A stretch of 22,710 bases of DNA, from the NCBI GenBank assembly GCA_007134725.1, contig SLKF01000175.1, forward strand, positions 1 through 22,710, given 5' to 3'. Shown here piece by piece: positions 15,701-21,311 of this stretch. Positions within the stretch are counted from its first letter, which is position 1, and every line of letters begins with the position of its first letter. Made by a program: the position numbers and the translations under genes. Below the pieces are notes generated by a model. That model had not been told where the DNA came from and did no database searches. It was given only the letters and a program-made list of their open reading frames with translations. The stretch is from Clostridiales bacterium. Lineage in GTDB: Bacteria > Bacillota > Clostridia > Peptostreptococcales > T1SED10-28.

Positions 15701-16234
15701 ATGAGAGGTTCTAAAACCGTCAAAGAAATGTACAAAAGGCACACTGGATTTGATGGCTGCTAAGTGGGCAATTCCGCCGAGATCCATTACTTCCTGCACA
15801 CTTCCGGAAGCTAGCATGGCACATCCGGTTTGTCGGGTAGCCATAACATCGGAATGGTCACCAAAAATGGATAAGGCATGTCCTGCTAAGGCCCGTGCAC
15901 TTACATGAAATACTCCCGGTAATAATTCTCCTGCGATTTTATACATGTTTGGAACCATAAGCAATAATCCTTGAGATGCGGTGTAGGTTGTGGTAAGTGC
16001 TCCACCTTGTAGTGATCCGTGAACAGCTCCCGCTGCGCCTCCCTCAGATTGTAGTTCTGACACACGTACTTGTTGTCCGAAAATGTTTTTCTTACCGTTA
16101 GCACTCCACTCATCCACATTTTCTGCCATATTGGATGAAGGGGTAATTGGATAGATCGCTGCCACATCGGTGAATGCATAGGATACATAGGAAGCCGCCG
16201 CATTACCATCCATGGTTTGTGTTCTTCTTGTCAT
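12719..16234 (-). CDS. nifJ: Pyruvate:ferredoxin (flavodoxin) oxidoreductase, single-chain homodimeric type
   Basis: Cytosolic enzyme that oxidises pyruvate plus CoA to acetyl-CoA and CO2, passing electrons to ferredoxin; a central step of anaerobic fermentation. At 1171 aa it has the full single-chain domain order. The N-terminal pyruvate-binding domain contains YPITPSSNMAE (Thr31). Two 4Fe-4S ferredoxin motifs follow at Cys691-694-697-701 and Cys747-750-753-757. The proximal cluster uses Cys815 and Cys818 (CAGCGE), the Cys in ATGCSS, and a late Cys in YSPCIAHG. The TPP-binding domain has GGDGWAYDIGYGG (Asp964) and the metal-site motif DTEVYSNTGGQ. The longest frame adds 24 residues, but GGAGG (16246-16242) sits 7 bases before ATG 16234. 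That start also places Thr31 and Asp964 within one residue of the Desulfovibrio africanus numbering. Confidence 0.98.
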   Translation of the reverse strand: MTRRTQTMDGNAAASYVSYAFTDVAAIYPITPSSNMAENVDEWSANGKKNIFGQQVRVSELQSEGGAAGAVHGSLQGGALTTTYTASQGLLLMVPNMYKIAGELLPGVFHVSARALAGHALSIFGDHSDVMATRQTGCAMLASGSVQEVMDLGGIAHLAAIKSSVPFVHFFDGFRTSHEMQKVELIEYDELEELVDMEKIKEFRNKSLNPQSPVLRGTAQNPDVFFQAKEASNPYYTDLPDVVNDYMEKISEKTGREYKPFTYYGAKDAERIIIAMGSVTETIEETVDYLMEKGEKVGAIKVHLYRPFSAKYFFDVYPSTAAKIAVMDRTKEPGSLGEPLYQDIQSIFYTKEDRPMIIGGRYGLGSKDTTPTQIKAVFDELKEETPKNGFTVGINDDVTHLSLDLKDKIVTEPKGTIRCKFWGLGSDGTVGANKEAIKIIGENTNKYAQAYFSYDSKKSGGVTVSHLRFGDEPIRSTYLIDEADYIACHNQAYVNQYDLLKGLKKGGTFLLNCLWTPEELDQKLPGTLKNYIKENDIKFYIIDGTKIAEDIGLGNRINMVMQSAFFKLSEVIDVNEAGDFLKKAIVKAYGSKGEKIVSMNQKAVDQGMNGLVKVEKDVIDDWSNAGGNQDSFGKKPAFIKDILEPMNAQKGDDLPVSAFADKADGTFPLGTTEFEKRGIAVNVPEWQKETCIQCNQCAFVCPHAAIRPVILTEEERKNAPQEMETLKAMGKEFAGYEYKIQVTPLDCTGCGNCADICPAPKGKALIMKPMEEQAAKEKENWDYAMTLENRAHLTNTENLKGSQFKQPLFQFSGACAGCGETPYVKLITQLFGDRMVIANATGCSSIYGGSAPSVPYCKNEDGQGPAWANSLFEDNAEYGYGMKLAAMQLRDKIEDLMKEADVSDELEKVFHKWIENKEDGKGSKEATIEMLPLLEKEKNVAEVAEILEKKNYLIKNSQWIFGGDGWAYDIGYGGLDHVLASGEDVNVLVMDTEVYSNTGGQSSKASPTGSVAKFAASGKKTKKKDLGIMATNYGYVYVAQIAMGADKNQALKAIKEAEAYNGPSMIIAYSPCIAHGITSGMGATQRQQKEAVDAGYWHLYRFNPLLKEQGKNPFVLDSKEPTKSFKDFLMSEVRYASLTKTFPGVAEELFKRSEEDAKERYEGYKRLAEQK

Positions 16235-16516
16235 TTTCATTCCTCCCTTTATATAATATTGATGTACTTTTAACAAATTAGAAAAAGTCTTTAAACTAGC
16301 TTGCACATGGTTCCATTATAGTAAAAAAAACAATCTTTTTATAGGGGGAATTTGTGTAAACCTTAAAAAATTTTAAGAAGACTGTGGGTGCATTGTTCCA
16401 TCCAGTGGATTCCAGTAGATCCCACTTCCTTTTTTCTTTTTCATTGAATGCTGATTTTTGCAACTTTTTTGAATAATAATTGTTTTTAATCATTCCCCGG
16501 GAGCATTAGTCCCCTT

Positions 16517-16546
16517 CTTTGTTAAATTTTGTTGAATTTTGTCGTA
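16517..16546 (+). repeat. Three phased decamer direct repeats resembling a GlnL-type operator
   Basis: CTTTGTTAAA (16517-16526), TTTTGTTGAA (16527-16536) and TTTTGTCGTA (16537-16546) are head-to-tail and exactly 10 bp apart. The second and third copies give TTTTGT-N4-TTTTGT, which is the binding sequence I remember being reported for Bacillus subtilis GlnL. The array overlaps the -35 of the kinase promoter. Confidence 0.55.
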
Positions 16547-16560
16547 TTTACCGCTATACT
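16532..16560 (+). promoter_or_regulatory. Promoter of the orphan histidine kinase gene
   Basis: TTGAAT (16532-16537) and TATACT (16555-16560) are separated by 17 bases, about 40 bases before the start codon. This is a good vegetative sigma-A match. The -35 is embedded in the decamer repeats. Confidence 0.65.
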
Positions 16561-16601
16561 TAAATTTGTACTCATTCCATTAATCGGAGGAAGTGAACGT
16601 T

Positions 16602-18230
16602 ATGAAAAAAATACTGTATTTAATCAAGGAGAAGCGCCCCTTGCAGGTTCGTTTGCTAGCGCTTTTTTTAATCTTAATCTATCTTCCCATTTTATTTAAT
16701 GTATTATTTATTCAACGACAAACCATCGCTACTGTAAGAGATGATAAATTAACCAGCATCGAAGAGTCTCTACAACGAACCACCGATTCCCTCGACCAAA
16801 CCGCAGTGGATATGGCAAAACTTCTGGAAGATCGTTCCAATCAACCGGGGATCCAAAAGGGGGTAGAGGATTATTACCAGCTTCCTGAACAAGGTCAGGT
16901 GAACTTTCATCAATATATGGACCGACAGCTGAGGGATATTGAAAACACCTCCCTCTACCTGCGCCATAGTAGCGTATTCACCTTAGAAGGGGATTATTTT
17001 ACCCCGGAAGCATTTTGGCATGAAGACATCAGTGAAAGCTCTTTTTATCAGGATCTGATTGCAGAAGCCCTGGAAGAGGGCTGGCATTTTTTACCTCCGG
17101 AAGAGATTTATGATCCGGTTTATTATGAAGAAGTCCACAACAGAGAAATCACCCAAAGTCTTGTTTATGTCCAAAGTCTTACGAACCTGGAAGGAAATGC
17201 AATAGTAGGTTATATGGTTTCCGTAATCGATCAGGAAAGTTTTATGGAACTCTACCAAAATGTTTTCATCGGAGAGCAAGGACGCTTAGCTCTATGGAAC
17301 CATGAAAAAGAGCCCTTAAACACAGCGGAAGAACAAGCTTTTCCCATGGACCTTCGAGCCGAAATTTTTCAAACGGAGAATTCCAACACCTTGGAAGTGG
17401 GGGGAGAATCCATGGTTTTCTACTCGGTTTCCCTGGAGTCTTTTCCCGGAATCTTAACCGCAAGAATACCCGAATCTTATTTAACCCGGTCCATCGAAGG
17501 GCCGCTTCGACTAAACCTTTATTTGATGATGTTGATCAGTACCTTGATTTCCATATGGGTTTTCATAGAAATTATAATTATTTCCAATATTGCATCGGAA
17601 AAAGAAACCGCCCATAATCGCTTAACCTTAAGTGAAGAACTCAATGAGAAACTACGGATGTACAAACATGATTTCTCCAACCACTTGCAAATTATCCAGG
17701 GGCTTATCCAGCTAGACCGTGGGGACCGGGCCTTAGCCTACTTAAAGAAAATTTCCGGACAGGGAAAAATGATTTATGATACCTATGACATTGGGATTCC
17801 CGAGATTGAAGTGGTAATGTACGATGCCCTGCACCGGGGGCAAAAGGAAGATATAGAAGTGAATATTAAAACCATGGAACTTCCCCCTTCCCTGGGGATG
17901 AACATCTATGATTTGGTCAAGTGCCTGACCAATCTAATAAAAAATGCCTTCGAAGCCATGGCCCTTCATCCGGTAAAGTACCGTGTCTTAACCATCGAAC
18001 TCTTTGAGGAAAAGGATTATTATGTTTTTAAGGTCAGCAACAATATCCCCTTGATTTCCGAGGAAGACCAAGCTCGAATTTTCGAGAAGGGCTTCACGAC
18101 CAAAGAGAAGGGCGACGGATTCGGCTTGTACATGGTACGGTCCTTACTTGAAAAGAATCAAGGCACCGTTGATTTAATCGTGGATCAAGAAGGAAATCAT
18201 TTTTACCTGCGAATCCCTAAAAGAAAATAA
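16602..18230 (+). CDS. Orphan membrane sensor histidine kinase (CitA/DcuS-like Spo0B-type HisKA)
   Basis: Sensor kinase with one transmembrane helix at about residues 16-37, a large extracytoplasmic domain (about 38-303, Cache-like in layout but not assigned with certainty), and a second helix at about 304-331. The cytosolic part starts with the phospho-acceptor motif MYKHDFSNHLQIIQGLIQL (His356), a Spo0B/CitA-type HD.NHLQ.I box. It is followed by an ATPase domain with N box NLIKNAFEAM (from Asn444) and the late glycine box KGDGFGLYMVRSLLEKNQG. No response regulator lies next to it, and the following gene is convergent. ATG 16602 is preferred over GTG 16593: GGAGG (16586-16590) is 11 bases from the ATG but only 2 from the GTG. 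It is divergent from nifJ. The ligand and target are unknown. Confidence 0.88.
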   Translation: MKKILYLIKEKRPLQVRLLALFLILIYLPILFNVLFIQRQTIATVRDDKLTSIEESLQRTTDSLDQTAVDMAKLLEDRSNQPGIQKGVEDYYQLPEQGQVNFHQYMDRQLRDIENTSLYLRHSSVFTLEGDYFTPEAFWHEDISESSFYQDLIAEALEEGWHFLPPEEIYDPVYYEEVHNREITQSLVYVQSLTNLEGNAIVGYMVSVIDQESFMELYQNVFIGEQGRLALWNHEKEPLNTAEEQAFPMDLRAEIFQTENSNTLEVGGESMVFYSVSLESFPGILTARIPESYLTRSIEGPLRLNLYLMMLISTLISIWVFIEIIIISNIASEKETAHNRLTLSEELNEKLRMYKHDFSNHLQIIQGLIQLDRGDRALAYLKKISGQGKMIYDTYDIGIPEIEVVMYDALHRGQKEDIEVNIKTMELPPSLGMNIYDLVKCLTNLIKNAFEAMALHPVKYRVLTIELFEEKDYYVFKVSNNIPLISEEDQARIFEKGFTTKEKGDGFGLYMVRSLLEKNQGTVDLIVDQEGNHFYLRIPKRK

Positions 18231-18272
18231 AAAAAAGACTACCGAAGATTCCTTATGTCGGTAGTCTTTTTT
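18231..18272. terminator. Bidirectional intrinsic terminator
   Basis: AAAAAAGACTACCGA (18231-18245) pairs exactly with TCGGTAGTCTTTTTT (18258-18272) around a 12-base loop. The A-run on one side and T-run on the other give a U-tract in both directions. It directly follows the stop of the plus-strand kinase and directly precedes the stop of the minus-strand flavoprotein gene. Confidence 0.95.
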
Positions 18273-19505
18273 TTACTCTGCCGCTTTTTCTCCGGCGATG
18301 ATTCCCGAGGACCAGGCCCACTGCAGGTTAAAGCCCCCACAGTCCCCATCCACATCCAGAATTTCTCCCGCAAAATAAAGCCCCTTGATCTTTTTCGATT
18401 CCAGGGTTTTGGAATGCACCTCATCGGTTCGAATTCCTCCGGCGGTAACCTGTGAATCCTCCCAGGATAAGGTTCCGGTGGATTGCAGTCCACAGTTTTT
18501 TAATATTTTTGCCAATCTTCGAAGGTCTTTATCGGTTGCTTCTTCACAGGGCTTTTTCATATTGTTGATTCCGATTTCTTTTAAGATCACGGGAATCACT
18601 TTTTTATTTAAGATTCCGATCAGGCTGAAATCAAAAGGCTTTTTCCCATCCAGGCTCACCAGCATCCATAGGGTTTCATAAAGTTTTTCTTCCGTCGCCT
18701 GGGGAAAAAAGTCCAGAACCACCCAGGGCACCTTATTATTTTGCAAGCACTCCTGTACGCCTCGGCTTACTTGCAGTACCGGGGGACCGGAGACCCCATA
18801 GTCTGTAAAAAGCACTTCTCCCATTTCTTTTCTCAGGATTTTTCCTTCCGACACCAGTGCTATGCTTCCTTGAATTTTCACACCTTTTAGACTTCGAAAA
18901 CTGCGGTGATCCCATTTGATCTGTACAAGAGCAGGAAAAACCGGGGTCAGTAAGTGGCCTAGACTTTTTCCCAAATCATAACCGCTGCCATTGGAACCTA
19001 ACTTGGGTGTGGATTTTCCTCCCGTAGCCAAAATTACAGCGTCTCCCCTAATCCTAGCTTGAGATTTTGTCTCCAGAACAAATTGCTTATCCTTTTTCCA
19101 AAGGCTTGTCACCGGGTCTCCCAGGATTTGATGCACCCCCAACTTCTCTACTTCATAGCGCAAAAGATCTAAGACGCTGCTACCCTGATCCGAGATCGGA
19201 TAGACTTTTCCCTCTTCCTCTACCTTCGTCTCCAATCCCAACAACTGAAAAAAACGAAGGGTCTCCTCCACATTCACCTGGGACAGGGCCCCTTCCATAA
19301 ATTTCGGGTTTTCTCCGTGATAATGGATCCTATTCGCGGTGATATTCGATAAATTGCATCGTCCGTTTCCCGTGGCAAGAATTTTCTTTCCCACACGATT
19401 CTGACTCTCTATGAGAACCACTTCAGCTCCTTTTCTTGCCGCGGAAATAGCGGCCACCAGGCCGCTGGCACCGCCACCGACAATCAGGATTTTTTTCGAC
19501 GTCAT
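18273..19505 (-). CDS. BaiN/HI0933-family NAD(P)/FAD-dependent flavoprotein
   Basis: Predicted FAD-binding oxidoreductase of the HI0933 family (410 aa, the usual length). The Rossmann nucleotide motif is ILIVGGGASGLVAAISAARKG at residues 6-26. The family signature GKKILATGNGRCNLSN follows near residue 44. ILATGGKSTPKLGSNGSGYDLGKSLGH is in the middle, and the closing FAD-contact block GLYFAGEILDVDGDCGGFNLQWAWSSGIIAGEKAA is at the C-terminus. Members include BaiN of bile-acid-transforming clostridia, but most are widespread enzymes of unknown substrate, so a bile-acid role should not be assumed. The ATG overlaps the cinA stop by four bases (ATGA), so the two genes are translationally coupled. 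Confidence 0.9.
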   Translation of the reverse strand: MTSKKILIVGGGASGLVAAISAARKGAEVVLIESQNRVGKKILATGNGRCNLSNITANRIHYHGENPKFMEGALSQVNVEETLRFFQLLGLETKVEEEGKVYPISDQGSSVLDLLRYEVEKLGVHQILGDPVTSLWKKDKQFVLETKSQARIRGDAVILATGGKSTPKLGSNGSGYDLGKSLGHLLTPVFPALVQIKWDHRSFRSLKGVKIQGSIALVSEGKILRKEMGEVLFTDYGVSGPPVLQVSRGVQECLQNNKVPWVVLDFFPQATEEKLYETLWMLVSLDGKKPFDFSLIGILNKKVIPVILKEIGINNMKKPCEEATDKDLRRLAKILKNCGLQSTGTLSWEDSQVTAGGIRTDEVHSKTLESKKIKGLYFAGEILDVDGDCGGFNLQWAWSSGIIAGEKAAE

Positions 19506-20737
19506 TGTTCCCTCACCACTTTTCGAACAAGGTTTAAGGCATGTTTCGCTGCGGATTGACGAATTCGATTGCGATCCCCTAAGAGGTTTTTTTCTTCGTG
19601 AACTACTTTATCATCGAATGCTAAGGCAATATGCACAAGACCCAGGGGGGTATTGGCCGTGCCTCCCCCGGGGCCGGCAATTCCCGTAATGGATAATCCC
19701 ATGGTGGTTCCTCCAATTTTTTGGATTCCTTTTGCCATGGCACAGGCGGTTTCCTTACTTACCGCTCCCCGGCTTTTGATTATGTCTTTGGGAACACCCA
19801 GTAGATTGGTTTTGGAGTCATCGCTGTAGGTAACCAGGGCTAAGGGGAAAACCTCCGAAGCTCCGGGAACATTGGTTATACTTGCGGCCACTAATCCTCC
19901 CGTGCAGGACTCCGCCACACTAAGGGTATATCCCTTGTTTTTTAGGGCTTTTACCACAGCCCCTTCTAAACTTTCATGGTCCACACCGTAGATGTATTCT
20001 CCTAAGCGCTTCTGTACTTTCTCTTCTAAAGAGCGGATCATTTCGTCCGCTGTGTTTTCTTCCCGAGCCCTGGCAGTGATCCTCAGAATGAGCCCCTGTT
20101 CCATGCAATAAGGAGCAATGGAAGGGTTGTCCTGTCCTTCAATAAGATCCTCGATCATGGCTTCCATCGTACTCTCTCCGATCCCGAAAACATGTAACAC
20201 CTTGGACTTTACAATCCCCTGGGCATATTTATTGAGATAGGGTTTGATATGGTTATCAAACATGGGTTGGAGTTCTCTTGGAGGTCCCGGTAGCATCATC
20301 ACAATTTTTTCACCGGTTTCGATTAAAATTCCCGGGGAAGTGCCATTGGGGTTTTCAATGGGGAAGGCCCCTTCCGGCAAGTAGGCTTGCTTGTTGTTGC
20401 TCTTTTCCATGGGTACCTTGATTTGATCAAAAAAACCTTGGATGCCATCCAGAATACTTTGGTCCAGAATCAGCTTTTTACCCAAAACTTCCGCTGCAAC
20501 TTCCCGGGTAAGGTCATCCGTTGTGGGACCCAGCCCTCCGGTGATAATTAACAGATCCGCCCGCTGAAGACTTTCTTCCATGCTTTTTTTTAATCGATTT
20601 CGATTGTCTCCTACCACGGATTGGCGATAAACGTTAATCCCCAGTTCCGCCAATCCCTTGGCAATGTATTGGGTATTGGTATTAACAATGTCTCCCAGTA
20701 ATAGTTCCGTACCTACGGATAAAATTTCTGCATTCAT
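19502..20737 (-). CDS. cinA: CinA-family protein (competence/damage-inducible; NMN deamidase C-terminal domain)
   Basis: Two-domain cytosolic protein. The N-terminal MoCF-like domain (about residues 1-170), starting MNAEILSVGTELLLGDIVNTN and with TGGLGPTTDDLT, is the COG1058 pyrophosphatase-type domain. The C-terminal PncC domain (about 245-405), with VAESCTGGLVAASITNVPGAS and SITGIAGPGGGT, hydrolyses nicotinamide mononucleotide in characterised members. Its probable role is pyridine-nucleotide salvage or repair; a competence role is not shown. The longest frame begins 26 codons upstream, but that extension translates a 12-bp tandem repeat (NQNINQNI). AGGA (20748-20745) is spaced 7 bases from ATG 20737, giving 411 aa, the normal length. 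It is coupled to the downstream flavoprotein gene. Confidence 0.95.
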   Translation of the reverse strand: MNAEILSVGTELLLGDIVNTNTQYIAKGLAELGINVYRQSVVGDNRNRLKKSMEESLQRADLLIITGGLGPTTDDLTREVAAEVLGKKLILDQSILDGIQGFFDQIKVPMEKSNNKQAYLPEGAFPIENPNGTSPGILIETGEKIVMMLPGPPRELQPMFDNHIKPYLNKYAQGIVKSKVLHVFGIGESTMEAMIEDLIEGQDNPSIAPYCMEQGLILRITARAREENTADEMIRSLEEKVQKRLGEYIYGVDHESLEGAVVKALKNKGYTLSVAESCTGGLVAASITNVPGASEVFPLALVTYSDDSKTNLLGVPKDIIKSRGAVSKETACAMAKGIQKIGGTTMGLSITGIAGPGGGTANTPLGLVHIALAFDDKVVHEEKNLLGDRNRIRQSAAKHALNLVRKVVREQ

Positions 20738-20756
20738 GTGTTTTTCCTTTCTTTGC

Positions 20757-20804
20757 TTAATATTTTGATTAATATTTTGATTAATATTTTGATAAATCTT
20801 TTGA
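20757..20804. repeat. 12-bp tandem repeat in the cinA leader/promoter region
   Basis: Three identical copies of TTAATATTTTGA (20757-20768, 20769-20780, 20781-20792) are followed by a diverged copy TAAATCTTTTGA (20793-20804) and a trace of a fifth. The array fills the space between the arsR-gene terminator and the cinA ribosome binding site, so it must overlap whatever promoter cinA uses. Loss or gain of a unit would change spacing by 12 bp without affecting the protein. Confidence 0.9.
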
Positions 20805-20813
20805 TAAACTTTC

Positions 20814-20843
20814 AAAAAAAGACTTTCCTTTATGGGAAAGTCT
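20814..20843 (-). terminator. Intrinsic terminator of the ArsR-family gene
   Basis: On the minus strand AGACTTTCC (20843-20835) pairs with GGAAAGTCT (20828-20820) around a 6-base loop, followed by seven T (20820-20814). It starts inside the stop codon of the arsR-like gene and precedes the tandem repeat. Confidence 0.9.
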
Positions 20844-21192
20844 ACTCTTTTGTTAATGTTTCACAGGAAATACCTTTTTCCTGTAAGCTTATTAAGGCCT
20901 GTCGATCACTCTCTAAGGCTTTATACAGATTCAAGTTTTTTATTAATTCTTCTAAGAAAGAATACTCTTGAAAGGTATCGGGGGCTAAAGAATAATATAC
21001 CCACTGTGCTTTTTTATCTCCTTGAATCAGTTTCGCATTCTTCAGTTTGATCAGATGCCTGGAAGTATTGGATTGAGAGATCCCGAGTATTTCTTGAATT
21101 TCACAAACACATAAGGGCTTTTCCTGGACTAAATGCAATATCCGAACCCGAGTTTCATCGCTCAGGGCCTTTAGGATTTCCACGATCTCCAT
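20842..21192 (-). CDS. ArsR/SmtB-family metal-responsive transcriptional regulator
   Basis: Small winged-helix dimeric repressor (116 aa). The sequence KALSDETRVRILHLVQEKPLCVCEIQEILGISQSNTSRHLIKLKNAKLI is the ArsR DNA-binding core, with the recognition helix at SQSNTSRHL. The Cys28-Val-Cys30 pair (LCVCEI) sits where E. coli ArsR has its As(III)-binding ELCVCDL, suggesting a thiol metal or metalloid sensor. Another Cys is near the C-terminus (Cys110). The longest frame starts at TTG 21216, but AGAGGAG (21207-21201) is 8 bases from ATG 21192, so that start is chosen. It has its own strong promoter and terminator, so it is a single-gene unit. No arsenic or cadmium efflux gene is beside it, and its targets are unknown. 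Confidence 0.9.
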   Translation of the reverse strand: MEIVEILKALSDETRVRILHLVQEKPLCVCEIQEILGISQSNTSRHLIKLKNAKLIQGDKKAQWVYYSLAPDTFQEYSFLEELIKNLNLYKALESDRQALISLQEKGISCETLTKE

Positions 21193-21241
21193 ATTACCGT
21201 CTCCTCTTTTAGACAAAGTGATTTTGCCTGTTATTATTTTA

Positions 21242-21270
21242 ATTTTATTCGTTCATTGTTAAATTGTCAA
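21242..21270 (-). promoter_or_regulatory. Strong sigma-A promoter of the ArsR-family gene
   Basis: On the minus strand a consensus TTGACA (21270-21265) and TAAAAT (21247-21242) are spaced by exactly 17 bases, about 50 bases upstream of the start codon. The AT-rich sequence around the -10 would be the place for an autoregulatory operator, but I could not identify a clear dyad. Confidence 0.8.
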
Positions 21271-21311
21271 CAGCTATTCTCCGGGATTCTTATTAAGGGT
21301 CCTTCAGCATC

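Larger units (their letters stand above)
16235..16601. promoter_or_regulatory. Divergent control region between nifJ and the orphan kinase
   Basis: This 367-base gap holds no gene. For nifJ (minus strand) it contains a TATAAT -10 at 16320-16315, giving a leader of about 75 bases; no good -35 is visible. A Rex-like half-site TTGTTAA (16276-16270) has an imperfect partner ACATCAA (16265-16259). Further upstream is a perfect AT-rich dyad (CTTAAAA 16362-16368, TTTTAAG 16371-16377). A 10-bp near-identical tandem repeat lies at 16401-16420 (TCCAGTGGAT, TCCAGTAGAT). The kinase promoter and its decamer repeats occupy 16517-16560 and are listed separately. Confidence 0.6.

Noticed and set aside
16235..16306. 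24-residue N-terminal extension of nifJ
   Set aside because: It translates the leader and ribosome site. The ATG at 16234 has ideal spacing and gives residue numbering within one of the characterised enzyme.
18273..19505. Bile-acid metabolism role suggested by the BaiN name
   Set aside because: The HI0933 family is very widespread and no other bai genes are present. The specific role cannot be inferred from this homology.
20738..20815. 26-residue N-terminal extension of CinA rich in NQNI repeats
   Set aside because: It is the translation of the non-coding 12-bp tandem repeat; the true start is the ATG with AGGA seven bases before it.
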